NCBI GenBank assembly: GCA_028718185.1
Contig: JAQUMH010000001.1
Coordinates: 95,186-159,185, forward strand
DNA length: 64,000 bases
Source of the DNA: Elusimicrobiota bacterium
GTDB taxonomy: Bacteria > Elusimicrobiota > UBA8919
Direction of reading: 5' to 3'
Each line of letters starts with the position of its first letter. The first letter of the stretch is position 1. Shown here one piece after another: positions 26,919 to 36,136 of the stretch. Position numbers and translations under genes: made by a program. The notes beneath the pieces were generated by a model. It ran no database searches. It saw only the letters and a list, made by a program, of their open reading frames with translations, and was not told where the DNA came from.

Positions 26919-28277
26919 TCATTTACTGGCGTTTTCAAATCTTGTGTATTCTTTGAAAAATCTTAGTTTTACAGTGTCGGTCTTGCCATTTCTGTTTTTG
27001 GCAATAATTATGTCAGCATCACTCACAGGACTTGCTGCTTCAATACCGTCAAGTTTATATAAGCTCGGCTGATAAATCATTAAAACCAAATCAGCATCCT
27101 GTTCAATAGCACCGGATTCCCTTAAATCTGCAAGACGTGGACGGCCTGCCTGGTTTCCGGTTCTCTTTTCAGGTTCTCTTGATAATTGTGATAAAGCAAT
27201 TATAGGAACACTTATATCTTTGGCCATGATTTTTAATGAACGGGAAATTTCTGCGATATCCTGCTGCCTATATTCGGAACGTCCGGTCTTACCTGACATA
27301 AGCTGCAGATAATCAATAATAATAAGATCAAGTCCTTTAATTTCGGAATCAAGCCGCCGCGCACGGGCTTTCATTTCCAAAACAGAAACTGCCGCTGAGT
27401 CATCTATAAATATTTTTGCTTCTTTTAATTTACCTGCTGCTGTCGTTATCCGAGGCCAGTCGTCCTTTGCCATATACCCGTTCCTGACTCTCTCACTGGC
27501 TACCCGTGCCTGAGAACACAAAAATCTTGTAAATAATTCATCATTTGACATTTCAAGCGAGAAAATTAAAACAGATTTTTTATGGAAGAGTGCCGCGTTT
27601 TCAGCAATATTCATACAAAGAGAGGTTTTACCTGTACTGGGACGACCTGCAATAATGATTAAATTTGATTTTCTGAACCCGCCTGTTATATTATCTAAAT
27701 CAACAAATCCGCTTGGAATACCGGGAACTTTTTCTTTGTTTTCGTAAATCGCTTCTATATTATCAAGCGACTGGTTTATCAAATCAGCTACTCTAACAGG
27801 TCCTTTTATTACCCGTTTTTCAGAAATATTAAAAATCATTTGTGCAACACTATCAACTATCTCACCGACATCATCTACCTGACCTGTTGCACCTCCGACT
27901 ATTTTTCTTCCTGCTGATATCAATTCCCTTAGAACAGATTTATCTTTTACAATTTTCGCATAATTCTCAACATTGGCTGCCGTAACAACAGTATCTACAA
28001 GAGACGTAAGATATGCATTTCCGCCTAATTGTAAAATCATCTGTTCTGATTTAAGAGATTCTGAAATTAAAAGTATATCAACATCGCCTCTGTTCTTATC
28101 ATATAAATCAATTATTTCTTTAAAGATAAGCTTGTGTGCAGTAGAATAAAAATCGTTCTCGCTTAAAATATCAAAAACGATTTCTATTGCTTCTTTTTCA
28201 ATAAGCATTGAGCCAAGAACTGCTCTTTCCGCCTCTAAACTATGCGGCGGAACTATTTCAGTTAAATTACCGTTCAT
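26919..28277 (-). CDS. dnaB: Replicative DNA helicase DnaB
   Basis: 452-residue hexameric helicase. The N-terminal primase-interacting domain begins with PPHSLEAERAVLGSML; the RecA-like domain has Walker A GRPSTGKTS, FSLEMSNDEL, IIIDYLQLM, SRSLKIMAKD and LSQLSR, ending with AKNRNGKTDTVKLRF. No intein is present. The ATG shares one base with the rplI stop (TAATG), keeping the classic rpsF-rpsR-rplI-dnaB order. Confidence 0.97.
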   Translation of the reverse strand: MNGNLTEIVPPHSLEAERAVLGSMLIEKEAIEIVFDILSENDFYSTAHKLIFKEIIDLYDKNRGDVDILLISESLKSEQMILQLGGNAYLTSLVDTVVTAANVENYAKIVKDKSVLRELISAGRKIVGGATGQVDDVGEIVDSVAQMIFNISEKRVIKGPVRVADLINQSLDNIEAIYENKEKVPGIPSGFVDLDNITGGFRKSNLIIIAGRPSTGKTSLCMNIAENAALFHKKSVLIFSLEMSNDELFTRFLCSQARVASERVRNGYMAKDDWPRITTAAGKLKEAKIFIDDSAAVSVLEMKARARRLDSEIKGLDLIIIDYLQLMSGKTGRSEYRQQDIAEISRSLKIMAKDISVPIIALSQLSREPEKRTGNQAGRPRLADLRESGAIEQDADLVLMIYQPSLYKLDGIEAASPVSDADIIIAKNRNGKTDTVKLRFFKEYTRFENASK

Positions 28278-28726
28278 TACTTATCCTTTTTCACAACCCA
28301 TACTTTAATCTTAGCAATAACTTCAGGATGTACTTTTACTGACACTTCAAAAGCACCAAGTTCTTTTATATTATCTTCGTAGATTATAGATTTTTTATCA
28401 ATTTCAAATCCCTCAACCTTTAATGCGTCGGATATATCGGATGGGGTTACTGAACCGAAAACCTTATTATCCTCCCCAACTTCAACCGGTATTGTAACCG
28501 ACACTGCAGATAATTTTTTAGCATATTCCTGGGCTTCGTCAATTTTCTTTTTTACAATAGATAATATTTTGTTCTTTTCTTTTTCAACAATTTTTAAGTT
28601 ATTTTCGTTCGCAGCAAGCGCTAACCCCTTTGGAAAAAGAAAATTCCTCGCATAACCGTCTTTTACATTTTTCACATCACCCGTTTTCCCTAACCCTTCA
28701 ACTTCCTGTTTTAAGATAATCTTCAT
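28277..28726 (-). CDS. rplI: 50S ribosomal protein L9
   Basis: 149 residues: MKIILKQEVEGLGKTGD with the conserved VKDGYARNFLFPKGLA, a central helix, and the C-terminal domain with FGSVTPSDIS. The ATG at 28726 follows GGGGG and is inside the end of the DUF2232 gene (29-bp overlap). The frame is open upstream to 28768 but those codons are not L9-like. Confidence 0.96.
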   Translation of the reverse strand: MKIILKQEVEGLGKTGDVKNVKDGYARNFLFPKGLALAANENNLKIVEKEKNKILSIVKKKIDEAQEYAKKLSAVSVTIPVEVGEDNKVFGSVTPSDISDALKVEGFEIDKKSIIYEDNIKELGAFEVSVKVHPEVIAKIKVWVVKKDK

Positions 28727-29591
28727 TACCACTACCCCCTTTTTTCTTTCTAAAATTAAACCAAACATCAGAAATCCCTAAAAACATAGCCAATGGCGGA
28801 TATAACAAGAAAATCAAATAAATAATAACAACCATCAGACGATTTTTGTTAAAAAAATATTTTCCTATTGTTAACCCTCCTATAAAATACAGAAAAAATA
28901 CCAGATATAGCATATTTTCAAAAACCTGAGGAAATACGTTATATTTAAAATGTGCGGTAATCATATAAAACAAAATGGAAAATATTAAAAAAAATATCAT
29001 TTGTTCGGGCATCCGCCATTCTTCATAAGACTGAAATCTTTCAATTGTGATATTAAACTTTGGAGCTGCATAAGACAAAAATATATACGAAAAGAAAACA
29101 TTTATTATTGCAAAAATTACCATAATTGCATAAATATTTCTGCTGATTATTTCCACTATCATGCCTACTTTATCTTTTGGCAGACCAACCATAACCTTAT
29201 CAAATACCCATGAAATCTGAAATCCCTTCATAAACATAAATATGATTCCAGCGACTAAAATTATCGAAGTTATTATGCAGGAATCAAGAACTGTTTGCAA
29301 TGGTTTGTTTTTCCTTGTGATTCCATGATACAAAACAAGGGAGTTTAATGAAACAAATAATATAAATAAAATCAGAAAAAGATACCCAGCCGGAATTATT
29401 TTATATATTGCCAATGCCGATAAAATCATACCACATACACCGGCAAGAACACCATTTTTCATAAACAATAAAACTATTGACACTGATGAAAGAGGCAAAA
29501 TAAATAAACCTATAGCAGGCAGGTAAAATCCGGATATGAAGAACAAAAAAGTTGCAATCGAAAAAAACAAAAATTGTTTTATTGTAGACAT
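28698..29591 (-). CDS. DUF2232 multi-spanning membrane protein
   Basis: 297 residues with about eight hydrophobic helices and little else. Its position between rpsR and rplI, and the conserved SYEEWRMPEQM-like loop followed by helices, match DUF2232 (YybS-like) proteins found at this locus in many bacteria. Function unknown. The last nine codons overlap the rplI start. Confidence 0.82.
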   Translation of the reverse strand: MSTIKQFLFFSIATFLFFISGFYLPAIGLFILPLSSVSIVLLFMKNGVLAGVCGMILSALAIYKIIPAGYLFLILFILFVSLNSLVLYHGITRKNKPLQTVLDSCIITSIILVAGIIFMFMKGFQISWVFDKVMVGLPKDKVGMIVEIISRNIYAIMVIFAIINVFFSYIFLSYAAPKFNITIERFQSYEEWRMPEQMIFFLIFSILFYMITAHFKYNVFPQVFENMLYLVFFLYFIGGLTIGKYFFNKNRLMVVIIYLIFLLYPPLAMFLGISDVWFNFRKKKGGSGNEDYLKTGS

Positions 29592-29630
29592 TTTTATATT
29601 TTATATTAGTTTTCGTTTTACTAACAATTA

Positions 29631-29906
29631 TTATAAATTGGCGAAAGGAATTATCGCTATATTTCTTGCACGTTTCACCGCTCTGGTTAAAATTCTTTGG
29701 TGCTTTATACACACACCGGTAAACCTTGATGAAAATATTTTGCCACCCTCGCTAATATAGTTTTTCAGCAATCCCACATTTTTGTAATCAATCTCAATTT
29801 TATCTGCACAAAATTTACAAAACCTCTTTTTGAGCATTTTCCTCTTATTGAATTTTCCGGTTTTCTTAAACCCGCCTTTTGTGCTTTTCTTCTTAAACTC
29901 TACCAT
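29631..29906 (-). CDS. rpsR: 30S ribosomal protein S18
   Basis: 91 residues from the ATG at 29906 (good GGAGGATAT before it). It has the S18 core KRFCKFC, a third cysteine in GVCIKHQR, and [18 protein letters not shown]. The CxxC plus downstream cysteine suggests a zinc-binding (C+) version. The basic N-terminal tail is typical. Confidence 0.95.
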   Translation of the reverse strand: MVEFKKKSTKGGFKKTGKFNKRKMLKKRFCKFCADKIEIDYKNVGLLKNYISEGGKIFSSRFTGVCIKHQRILTRAVKRARNIAIIPFANL

Positions 29907-29949
29907 ATATCCTCCCTCCATTTTTCAATCTTAAGCAATAACTAATTCA

Positions 29950-30417
29950 TTAAAACGGCACTTCGCTATCACTTTTCCGTTTTACTTGTTTTACTTCTGC
30001 TGCCTGGTAATCATCATTTGTATCGCCTACTGTTTCAATACCTTCTCCTATCACATCACTTCCGGTATCTGCGGTTTTACCACCCGTTTTCTTCGGCATT
30101 AAATAAAGTCTTTCACCCACTACTACGAGTTTACTCCTTTTTTGGCCATCCTTACCTTCCCAGTTATCTTGTTTAAGCCGACCTTCTACTAAAAGACTGT
30201 CACCTTTTTTAACATATTTTTGACAGATTTCTGCAGATTTACCAAAAAAAGTAACATCAACAAAAGACGTCTCTTCTTTAGTTGAACCATCCACTGCTTT
30301 GTATCTTCTATTGATACCTATACTAAAACCCGCAATTGCAGAACCGCTTGGTCCAAATCTAACTTCCGGATCTTTTGTAATATTCCCCATCATAATAACT
30401 TTACTAAAACTTGCCAT
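29950..30417 (-). CDS. ssb: Single-stranded DNA-binding protein
   Basis: 155 residues from the ATG at 30417. The OB fold has MGNITKDPEVRF, AIAGFSIGINRRY, SFVDVTFFGKSAEICQKYVKKGD and the acidic tail ends SEVPF, close to the DDDIPF consensus that recruits partner proteins. The upstream extension of the frame to 30483 is translated repeat DNA (ACAAGC/GCTTGT words) and is not likely part of the protein. Confidence 0.96.
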   Translation of the reverse strand: MASFSKVIMMGNITKDPEVRFGPSGSAIAGFSIGINRRYKAVDGSTKEETSFVDVTFFGKSAEICQKYVKKGDSLLVEGRLKQDNWEGKDGQKRSKLVVVGERLYLMPKKTGGKTADTGSDVIGEGIETVGDTNDDYQAAEVKQVKRKSDSEVPF

Positions 30418-30421
30418 TATA

Positions 30422-30492
30422 TACCCCCACTTTACCACAAGCGGTTTACACGCTTGTGGTTTACAAGCTTGTGACTTACACACCGCTTTTGA
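30422..30492. repeat. Inverted ACAAGCG/CGCTTGT repeats before ssb
   Basis: The rpsF-ssb gap has alternating ACAAGC and GCTTGT words that can pair with each other in several registers, placing hairpins just before the ssb ribosome site. No ORF of its own. Confidence 0.5.
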
Positions 30493-30509
30493 TTTACCCT
30501 ATCAAAGTA

Positions 30510-30890
30510 TTATGATTTAGCAACAGGACCTTCTATATTTCCGCTCTCAGTCTTTACCTGGTCCGGTTTCTTTTCTTTTTTAGCTTCTGCGTTTTTCTTA
30601 AAAGATTTTTCAATTTTGATGGTAATATATTTAATTACATTATCGGTTGTTCTAAAGTAATTTTCCAGTTCACCGACAACTTTACCTTCAGATGAAAAAT
30701 GAAAAAGATAGTAGCTTCCTTCTTTATGTTTTTTTACCGGGTAGGCAAGTCGTCTTTTACCCCAACTATCAGATAAAGTAACTGACCCTTTGTTAGAAGT
30801 TATAACCCCTTTAATCTTTTCCAGTACTTCCTCAACCTTTTCTGCGGATAATGTTGGTTTTAGAATAAAAACCGTTTCGTAATCAGGCAT
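30510..30890 (-). CDS. rpsF: 30S ribosomal protein S6
   Basis: 126 residues from the ATG at 30890, preceded by GGGGGG. It shows YETVFILKPTLS, WGKRRLAYPVKKHKEGSYYLFHF and a charged C-terminal extension. It leads the rpsF-ssb-rpsR group and binds S18 in the small subunit. A promoter and a structured leader are upstream. Confidence 0.95.
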   Translation of the reverse strand: MPDYETVFILKPTLSAEKVEEVLEKIKGVITSNKGSVTLSDSWGKRRLAYPVKKHKEGSYYLFHFSSEGKVVGELENYFRTTDNVIKYITIKIEKSFKKNAEAKKEKKPDQVKTESGNIEGPVAKS

Positions 30891-30972
30891 GATTCCCCCC
30901 TTTTTGGCCATTAGGCCCTCCCGATTAATCGGAAGAGCAAAGTGCAGGCATTTTTAAAGATATGATATGTCG
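30891..30972 (-). promoter_or_regulatory. Structured leader of the rpsF operon (possible S6:S18 leader)
   Basis: The roughly 80-nt leader between the predicted transcription start and rpsF contains the perfect palindrome CCGATTAATCGG followed by GGCCTAATGGCC. S6:S18 autoregulatory leaders with a CCG-containing hairpin are known in many bacteria, so autoregulation is plausible; the exact known consensus could not be matched by eye. Confidence 0.4.
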
Positions 30973-30978
30973 CTGTTA

Positions 30979-31007
30979 ATTATACAACAAATATACTGCT
31001 TTTACAA
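30979..31007 (-). promoter_or_regulatory. Predicted promoter of the rpsF operon
   Basis: On the minus strand TTGTAA (31007-31002) and TATAAT (30984-30979) are separated by 17 bp. It fits the start of the rpsF-ssb-rpsR operon about 83 bp upstream of the S6 ATG. Confidence 0.65.
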
Positions 31008-31069
31008 CAATAAAAACATTTTTTGTTTTTTTCCCTCCCAAAATACCCTGTAAATCCATACGTGAAGAT

Positions 31070-33252
<2,183 letters not shown>

Positions 33253-33263
33253 TTTAAATAATA

Positions 33264-33450
33264 TCTGAATTTAGACTTACTTAAAAATCATTTTTTTATG
33301 ATATAGATGTTTTTAGCTTATAAAATCGTTAAAAATTGCTATGTCTGACGAGCAAAGCGAGGAGTTTAGCAATTTTAGATTTTTTAAGCGTTAAAAAACA
33401 TCGTTAAATAAAAAAACTGATTTTTAAGTAAATATTCTGCCCTATTCAGA
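33264..33450. repeat. 187-bp imperfect palindrome (MITE-like)
   Basis: TCTGAAT...ATTCAGA at the ends, a 14-bp perfect pair TTACTTAAAAATCA/TGATTTTTAAGTAA inside, and further pairing up to a centre at about 33354 (GACGAGCAAAGCGAGG). It has no ORF, so it resembles a miniature inverted-repeat element or a very long hairpin. It marks the left border of the accessory region. Confidence 0.75.
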
Positions 33451-33577
33451 CACTTACCAAGATTTTCCCACCGTCGTAGATGAATTTAAGTTTATTATCA
33501 AACTAATTAAAAAAGGTAAGAAAACACTTATTTTTACTTGAAATGTGATTATAACAAATTTTTATATTTATTTCAAC

Positions 33578-33612
33578 AAAAAAAGCAACCTCTTTTCAGA
33601 AGTTGCTTTTTT
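33578..33612 (-). terminator. Intrinsic terminator downstream of the PEGA lipoprotein gene
   Basis: GCAACTTCT/AGAGGTTGC-type stem flanked by A7 on one side and T6 on the other, 24 bp past the stop of the lipoprotein gene. The T and A tracts on both sides allow termination in both directions. Confidence 0.8.
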
Positions 33613-33635
33613 AAGTAAAGTATTATTATTTATGG

Positions 33636-34034
33636 TTATTTTTTTGTTGCTTCCAGAGATGTATTTATTGTTGTTGGTTCTAAATCATTCCAAGCACCTG
33701 TTAAGCCATCTACTATTAAGCCAAAACCACCCCATAACAAAATATCCCATACCAAATAACTTGTTCCCATTCCATTGTTAATACTGACCATTGAAGGTTC
33801 ATAACCATCTTTGGCTATTTTAATAGAATGGTCTTTCTTGGATGTCAATTTTAAGGAAGTTGGTGTTTTACCAAGCATAGCACCACTACTTGCATCAAAA
33901 ATTTTAGCCCCTGATGGTTCTGAATTGAATGTTATCTGTCGTTGTGAACCTTTAGTAATAGTTGCACAACCAGAAAACATTATACTTGAAATAATACTCA
34001 TACATACAAAGATACTAAACACTTTTTTTAACAT
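33636..34034 (-). CDS. PEGA-domain lipoprotein
   Basis: 132 residues: lipoprotein signal ending SGC (Cys23), a PEGA-like beta domain (ITFNSEPSGAKIFD...GKTPTSLKL...HSIKIAKDGYEPS) and a C-terminal hydrophobic region with WDILLWGGFGLIVDGLTGAWNDL. Similar small outer-membrane lipoproteins are common in Gram-negative accessory regions. It is transcribed in the same direction as the GIY-YIG gene 36 bp upstream and may be cargo of the mobile element. Confidence 0.72.
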   Translation of the reverse strand: MLKKVFSIFVCMSIISSIMFSGCATITKGSQRQITFNSEPSGAKIFDASSGAMLGKTPTSLKLTSKKDHSIKIAKDGYEPSMVSINNGMGTSYLVWDILLWGGFGLIVDGLTGAWNDLEPTTINTSLEATKK

Positions 34035-34069
34035 ATCTAATCACCCCCTTTTTTTGAGACCTTTCTCCA

Positions 34070-34588
34070 TCAAAAAATATTTTTTTTTGAACGCTTTAAA
34101 TATTGATGAAGAATGCATATTTCATTACCATATTCTTTTCCGTAATGAACTTTAATTAACTTCTTTTTTAACATTTTTGCTTTATATGGGTCAAGAAGTG
34201 GGTCATAACCTGATACACTAACTTTTATAAAACCATATCTTTTAATAATTTTTTCTAAAAATTTTAATCCACATTGTTGGTTCTGATTAGGAAACCTATC
34301 TATCTCATTTGAGATTTGTAAAAGTATTTGTTCAAGTATTTTTGCCTTGAATTTATATTCTTTTTTAGAATTATCTCCTATAATTGCTAATAATCCACTT
34401 ATAGGTTTTGCACACTTATCACTATTTTTCATATGGTCTGATAATCTTCTCATTATCAATCCTTCTCCAATATAAGTGGGTTTAACCCAAGCCCTACCTG
34501 ACCATATAACATATACTCCAACTGCATTAAAAAGTTTATCAACAGGTATATCTACCAATCTTAGAAACTCTGCATCTATTTTTAACAT
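34070..34588 (-). CDS. GIY-YIG nuclease-like protein
   Basis: 172 residues from the ATG at 34588 (AAGGAG upstream). The first half has the GIY-YIG signatures GVYVI (24-28) and YIGEG (39-43), with conserved Arg48 and His52, and a Glu in the helix KILEQILL. The C-terminal part (KFLEKIIKRYGFIKVSVSGYDPL) is not recognised. GIY-YIG enzymes cut DNA in homing, restriction and repair. The gene is preceded by a structured leader of about 190 nt with its own promoter, unusual for a nuclease gene, and sits in the mobile element with a serine recombinase. Confidence 0.72.
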   Translation of the reverse strand: MLKIDAEFLRLVDIPVDKLFNAVGVYVIWSGRAWVKPTYIGEGLIMRRLSDHMKNSDKCAKPISGLLAIIGDNSKKEYKFKAKILEQILLQISNEIDRFPNQNQQCGLKFLEKIIKRYGFIKVSVSGYDPLLDPYKAKMLKKKLIKVHYGKEYGNEICILHQYLKRSKKNIF

Positions 34589-34591
34589 AAT

Positions 34592-34776
34592 TACTCCTTG
34601 CCCCAAATAAAAAAGGGCACATATCAGTATCGGCAACTTGTAAGTAAAACCGATATTGACTGCCACCCTTTCCGTCCGAAGACGGAGTATGACAGCAAAA
34701 CCCTTACTTACAAGTTAGGTGGACTCTCTCCACCTTTAAGGATATGCTAAAAAACTACTTAATAACAAAGAACTAT
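34592..34776 (-). ncRNA. Pseudoknot-capable structured leader RNA
   Basis: Predicted transcript from about 34776 to the GIY-YIG ATG. In 5'-3' order on the minus strand it has hairpin GGTGGA/TCCACC (34736-34720 region); arm AACTTGTAAGTAA (34716-34704); hairpin CTGTCA/TGGCAG (34695-34660) capped by CCGTC-TTCG-GACGG; and a 9-bp stem CAATATCGG/CCGATACTG whose loop carries TTACTTACAAGTT (34647-34635), perfectly complementary to the earlier arm. Loop-arm pairing would make a pseudoknot. The C-A mismatch on the plus strand becomes G-U on the minus strand, supporting an RNA on that strand. A U-rich tract and GGGGC near the ribosome site could serve expression control. Class unknown. Confidence 0.6.
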
Positions 34777-34782
34777 AAGATT

Positions 34783-34810
34783 ATTATAATAAATCAAATA
34801 TAAAAGTCAA
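34783..34810 (-). promoter_or_regulatory. Predicted promoter for the structured leader and GIY-YIG gene
   Basis: Minus-strand TTGACT (34810-34805) and TATAAT (34788-34783) with 16-bp spacing. Transcription would start near 34776, giving a leader of about 188 nt. Confidence 0.65.
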
Positions 34811-34852
34811 CACATTTTTTTATAATAAGATAACTATAAATCCCATAAAAAA

Positions 34853-34900
34853 TACCGCAATATTTACCGCAGATAATACCATTCAAAATACCACAGTAAA
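34853..34900. repeat. Four 12-bp iterons beginning TACC
   Basis: TACC occurs at 34853, 34865, 34877 and 34889, exactly 12 bp apart, each followed by a similar A-rich octamer (GCAATATT, GCAGATAA, ATTCAAAA, ACAGTAAA). The array lies between the two divergent promoters of the element. It could be a recombination accessory site, operator or replication iteron. Confidence 0.6.
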
Positions 34901-35088
34901 TCAACACTACTGATAACTAAAAACTACAACAAGTAAATTATAAAAAATATGTTATCCCAAGAAATATATATTTTTCTATTTATTGTTTTTTATTGCAATT
35001 ATATTTTACTTTTATCTTAATTGCACTTTTGCGAATTCCAACTATTGCCCACCTCAAAATAAAAATATTATAAAAAATAAAAAAGTGC

Positions 35089-35135
35089 TTGACAAAAATA
35101 TTTTTATATGATACACTATGATACATAAGGATACA
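35089..35135 (+). promoter_or_regulatory. Promoter and GATACA operator of the HTH gene
   Basis: TTGACA (35089-35094), 17 bp, then TACACT (35112-35117). GATACA recurs at 35110, 35120 and 35130, a strict 10-bp period covering the -10 region and start site. This is the arrangement expected for autorepression by the HTH protein encoded 23 bp downstream. Confidence 0.6.
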
Positions 35136-35157
35136 ATACAGCATATTATAGGTTTTT

Positions 35158-35442
35158 ATGAAGAAAGATTATATTGATAAAGGATTTTTAACAACCCAGC
35201 AAGTAGCAGAGGTTTTTGGAAGGGCAAATGTTACTATCCGTAAATGGATTGGAAAGAAAAAAATAAAACCTGCTTTAAAAGCAGGAATGCTTAATCTTTT
35301 TAATGTTAAAGATATTCTTGAATTGGCAAGGAAAGAAAATCTGTATTTAATAAGCCCTCCCCCAGCATTTCTGACTAAAGCCGTGAATTCAATTAAAACG
35401 AATTCAAAACAAAAGGGAAAGGAAGCGTGGCTTATAGGTTAA
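35158..35442 (+). CDS. MerR/excisionase-like helix-turn-helix protein
   Basis: 94 residues. The N-terminal winged-helix motif (LTTQQVAEVFGRANVTIRKWIGKKKIKPALKAGMLNLFNVKDILELAR) is of the MerR/excisionase (HTH_17) type; the last 35 residues are unstructured and basic. It probably controls the divergent promoters and/or recombination directionality of the element. Three GATACA repeats on its promoter are candidate binding sites. Confidence 0.72.
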   Translation: MKKDYIDKGFLTTQQVAEVFGRANVTIRKWIGKKKIKPALKAGMLNLFNVKDILELARKENLYLISPPPAFLTKAVNSIKTNSKQKGKEAWLIG

Positions 35443-35536
35443 TAAAAATATGAAAGAATATTCATAAATTATATAGGAGGAAACTTAAATACAATTAAAA
35501 AATATAATTATTTTAAATAAAATATAAGATAAAATC

Positions 35537-35566
35537 TTGACATAAGTCAGAGTAATTAAATACACT
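35537..35566 (+). promoter_or_regulatory. Predicted promoter upstream of the small acidic ORF
   Basis: TTGACA (35537-35542), 18 bp, TACACT (35561-35566), the same -10 hexamer as the HTH promoter. The start would be near 35573, only about 13 bp before a terminator-like hairpin. Confidence 0.5.
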
Positions 35567-35585
35567 TTCATAAAAGAAAGTTAGC

Positions 35586-35622
35586 CAACTGAACTTTATT
35601 ATAGAGTTACAGTTGGTTTTTT
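35586..35622 (+). terminator. Intrinsic terminator or attenuator
   Basis: CCAACTG...CAGTTGG with an inner AACT/AGTT extension, followed by nine T residues. It lies between a promoter and a well translated small gene, so it may act as an attenuator or define a tiny RNA of about 50 nt. Confidence 0.75.
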
Positions 35623-35659
35623 TTTACAAGTAACAGGGAACGAAAAGGAGGTGATTATT

Positions 35660-35815
35660 ATGTCAAATAGAATAGTAGTTTACGATAAAAAAGAAATTGT
35701 AGACTTGCTAAAAACAACTCTTGCAAAATTTGAATTAAACCCTGACGAAACAACTGTCAGTGAGTTAATTGCAGAGTTACAAGGAGACGATGATGATGGC
35801 GACGATGATGAATAA
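35660..35815 (+). CDS. Small acidic protein of the mobile element
   Basis: 51 residues with an excellent AAAAGGAGGTG ribosome site. The N-terminus is basic and mixed (MSNRIVVYDKKEIVDLLKTTL), the centre predicted helical, and the tail is nearly all Asp/Glu (GDDDDGDDDE). No family recognised. Acidic tails occur in DNA mimics and recombinase partners, but that is speculation. Confidence 0.6.
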   Translation: MSNRIVVYDKKEIVDLLKTTLAKFELNPDETTVSELIAELQGDDDDGDDDE

Positions 35816-35832
35816 TCATCATAAGCCATCGG

Positions 35833-35874
35833 ACTGTAGGGCGGGCAAAGGTAGTACTTCAACCGCCCTACAGT
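35833..35874. repeat. 12-bp perfect inverted repeat
   Basis: ACTGTAGGGCGG (35833-35844) and CCGCCCTACAGT (35863-35874) with an 18-nt loop, between the two small ORFs. There is no U-tract, so it is not a standard terminator. Each arm has GTAG/CTAC near its foot. Confidence 0.7.
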
Positions 35875-35907
35875 TATAAAAAAATAATCAAGTTAACGTG
35901 TGAAAAT

Positions 35908-36072
35908 ATGTTTTATATTGACCCAGAGGACTTAACACCTGAAGAACGATTAAATAAAATTGTTGAAATTTTAACAACGGGTGTATTGCGTTTATGTGAA
36001 GAACAAAATATTAAAACTACCAACCTACCTGAAAATTCCAAAATAGAAAATAAAAAAGATAAAATATTTTGA
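35908..36072 (+). CDS. Small helical protein upstream of the recombinase
   Basis: 54 residues beginning MFYIDPEDLTPEERLNKIVEILTTGVLRLCEEQ. Short proteins with a PEERL...IVEIL..GVLRL helix are commonly encoded just upstream of large serine recombinases in phages and integrative elements. Function is unknown, possibly a recombinase accessory factor. It precedes the recombinase by 64 bp. Confidence 0.6.
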   Translation: MFYIDPEDLTPEERLNKIVEILTTGVLRLCEEQNIKTTNLPENSKIENKKDKIF

Positions 36073-36136
36073 TGATTTATATTGATATATCATAATAAAT
36101 ATTATATAATAATACCATATTAAAGGGGGCTGATAT

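Noticed and set aside
34592-34776. Retron or diversity-generating element
   Set aside because: No reverse transcriptase gene or template/variable repeat pair is present; the neighbour is a GIY-YIG protein.
35833-35874. Intrinsic terminator
   Set aside because: The 12-bp stem is perfect but there is no U-tract on either strand.
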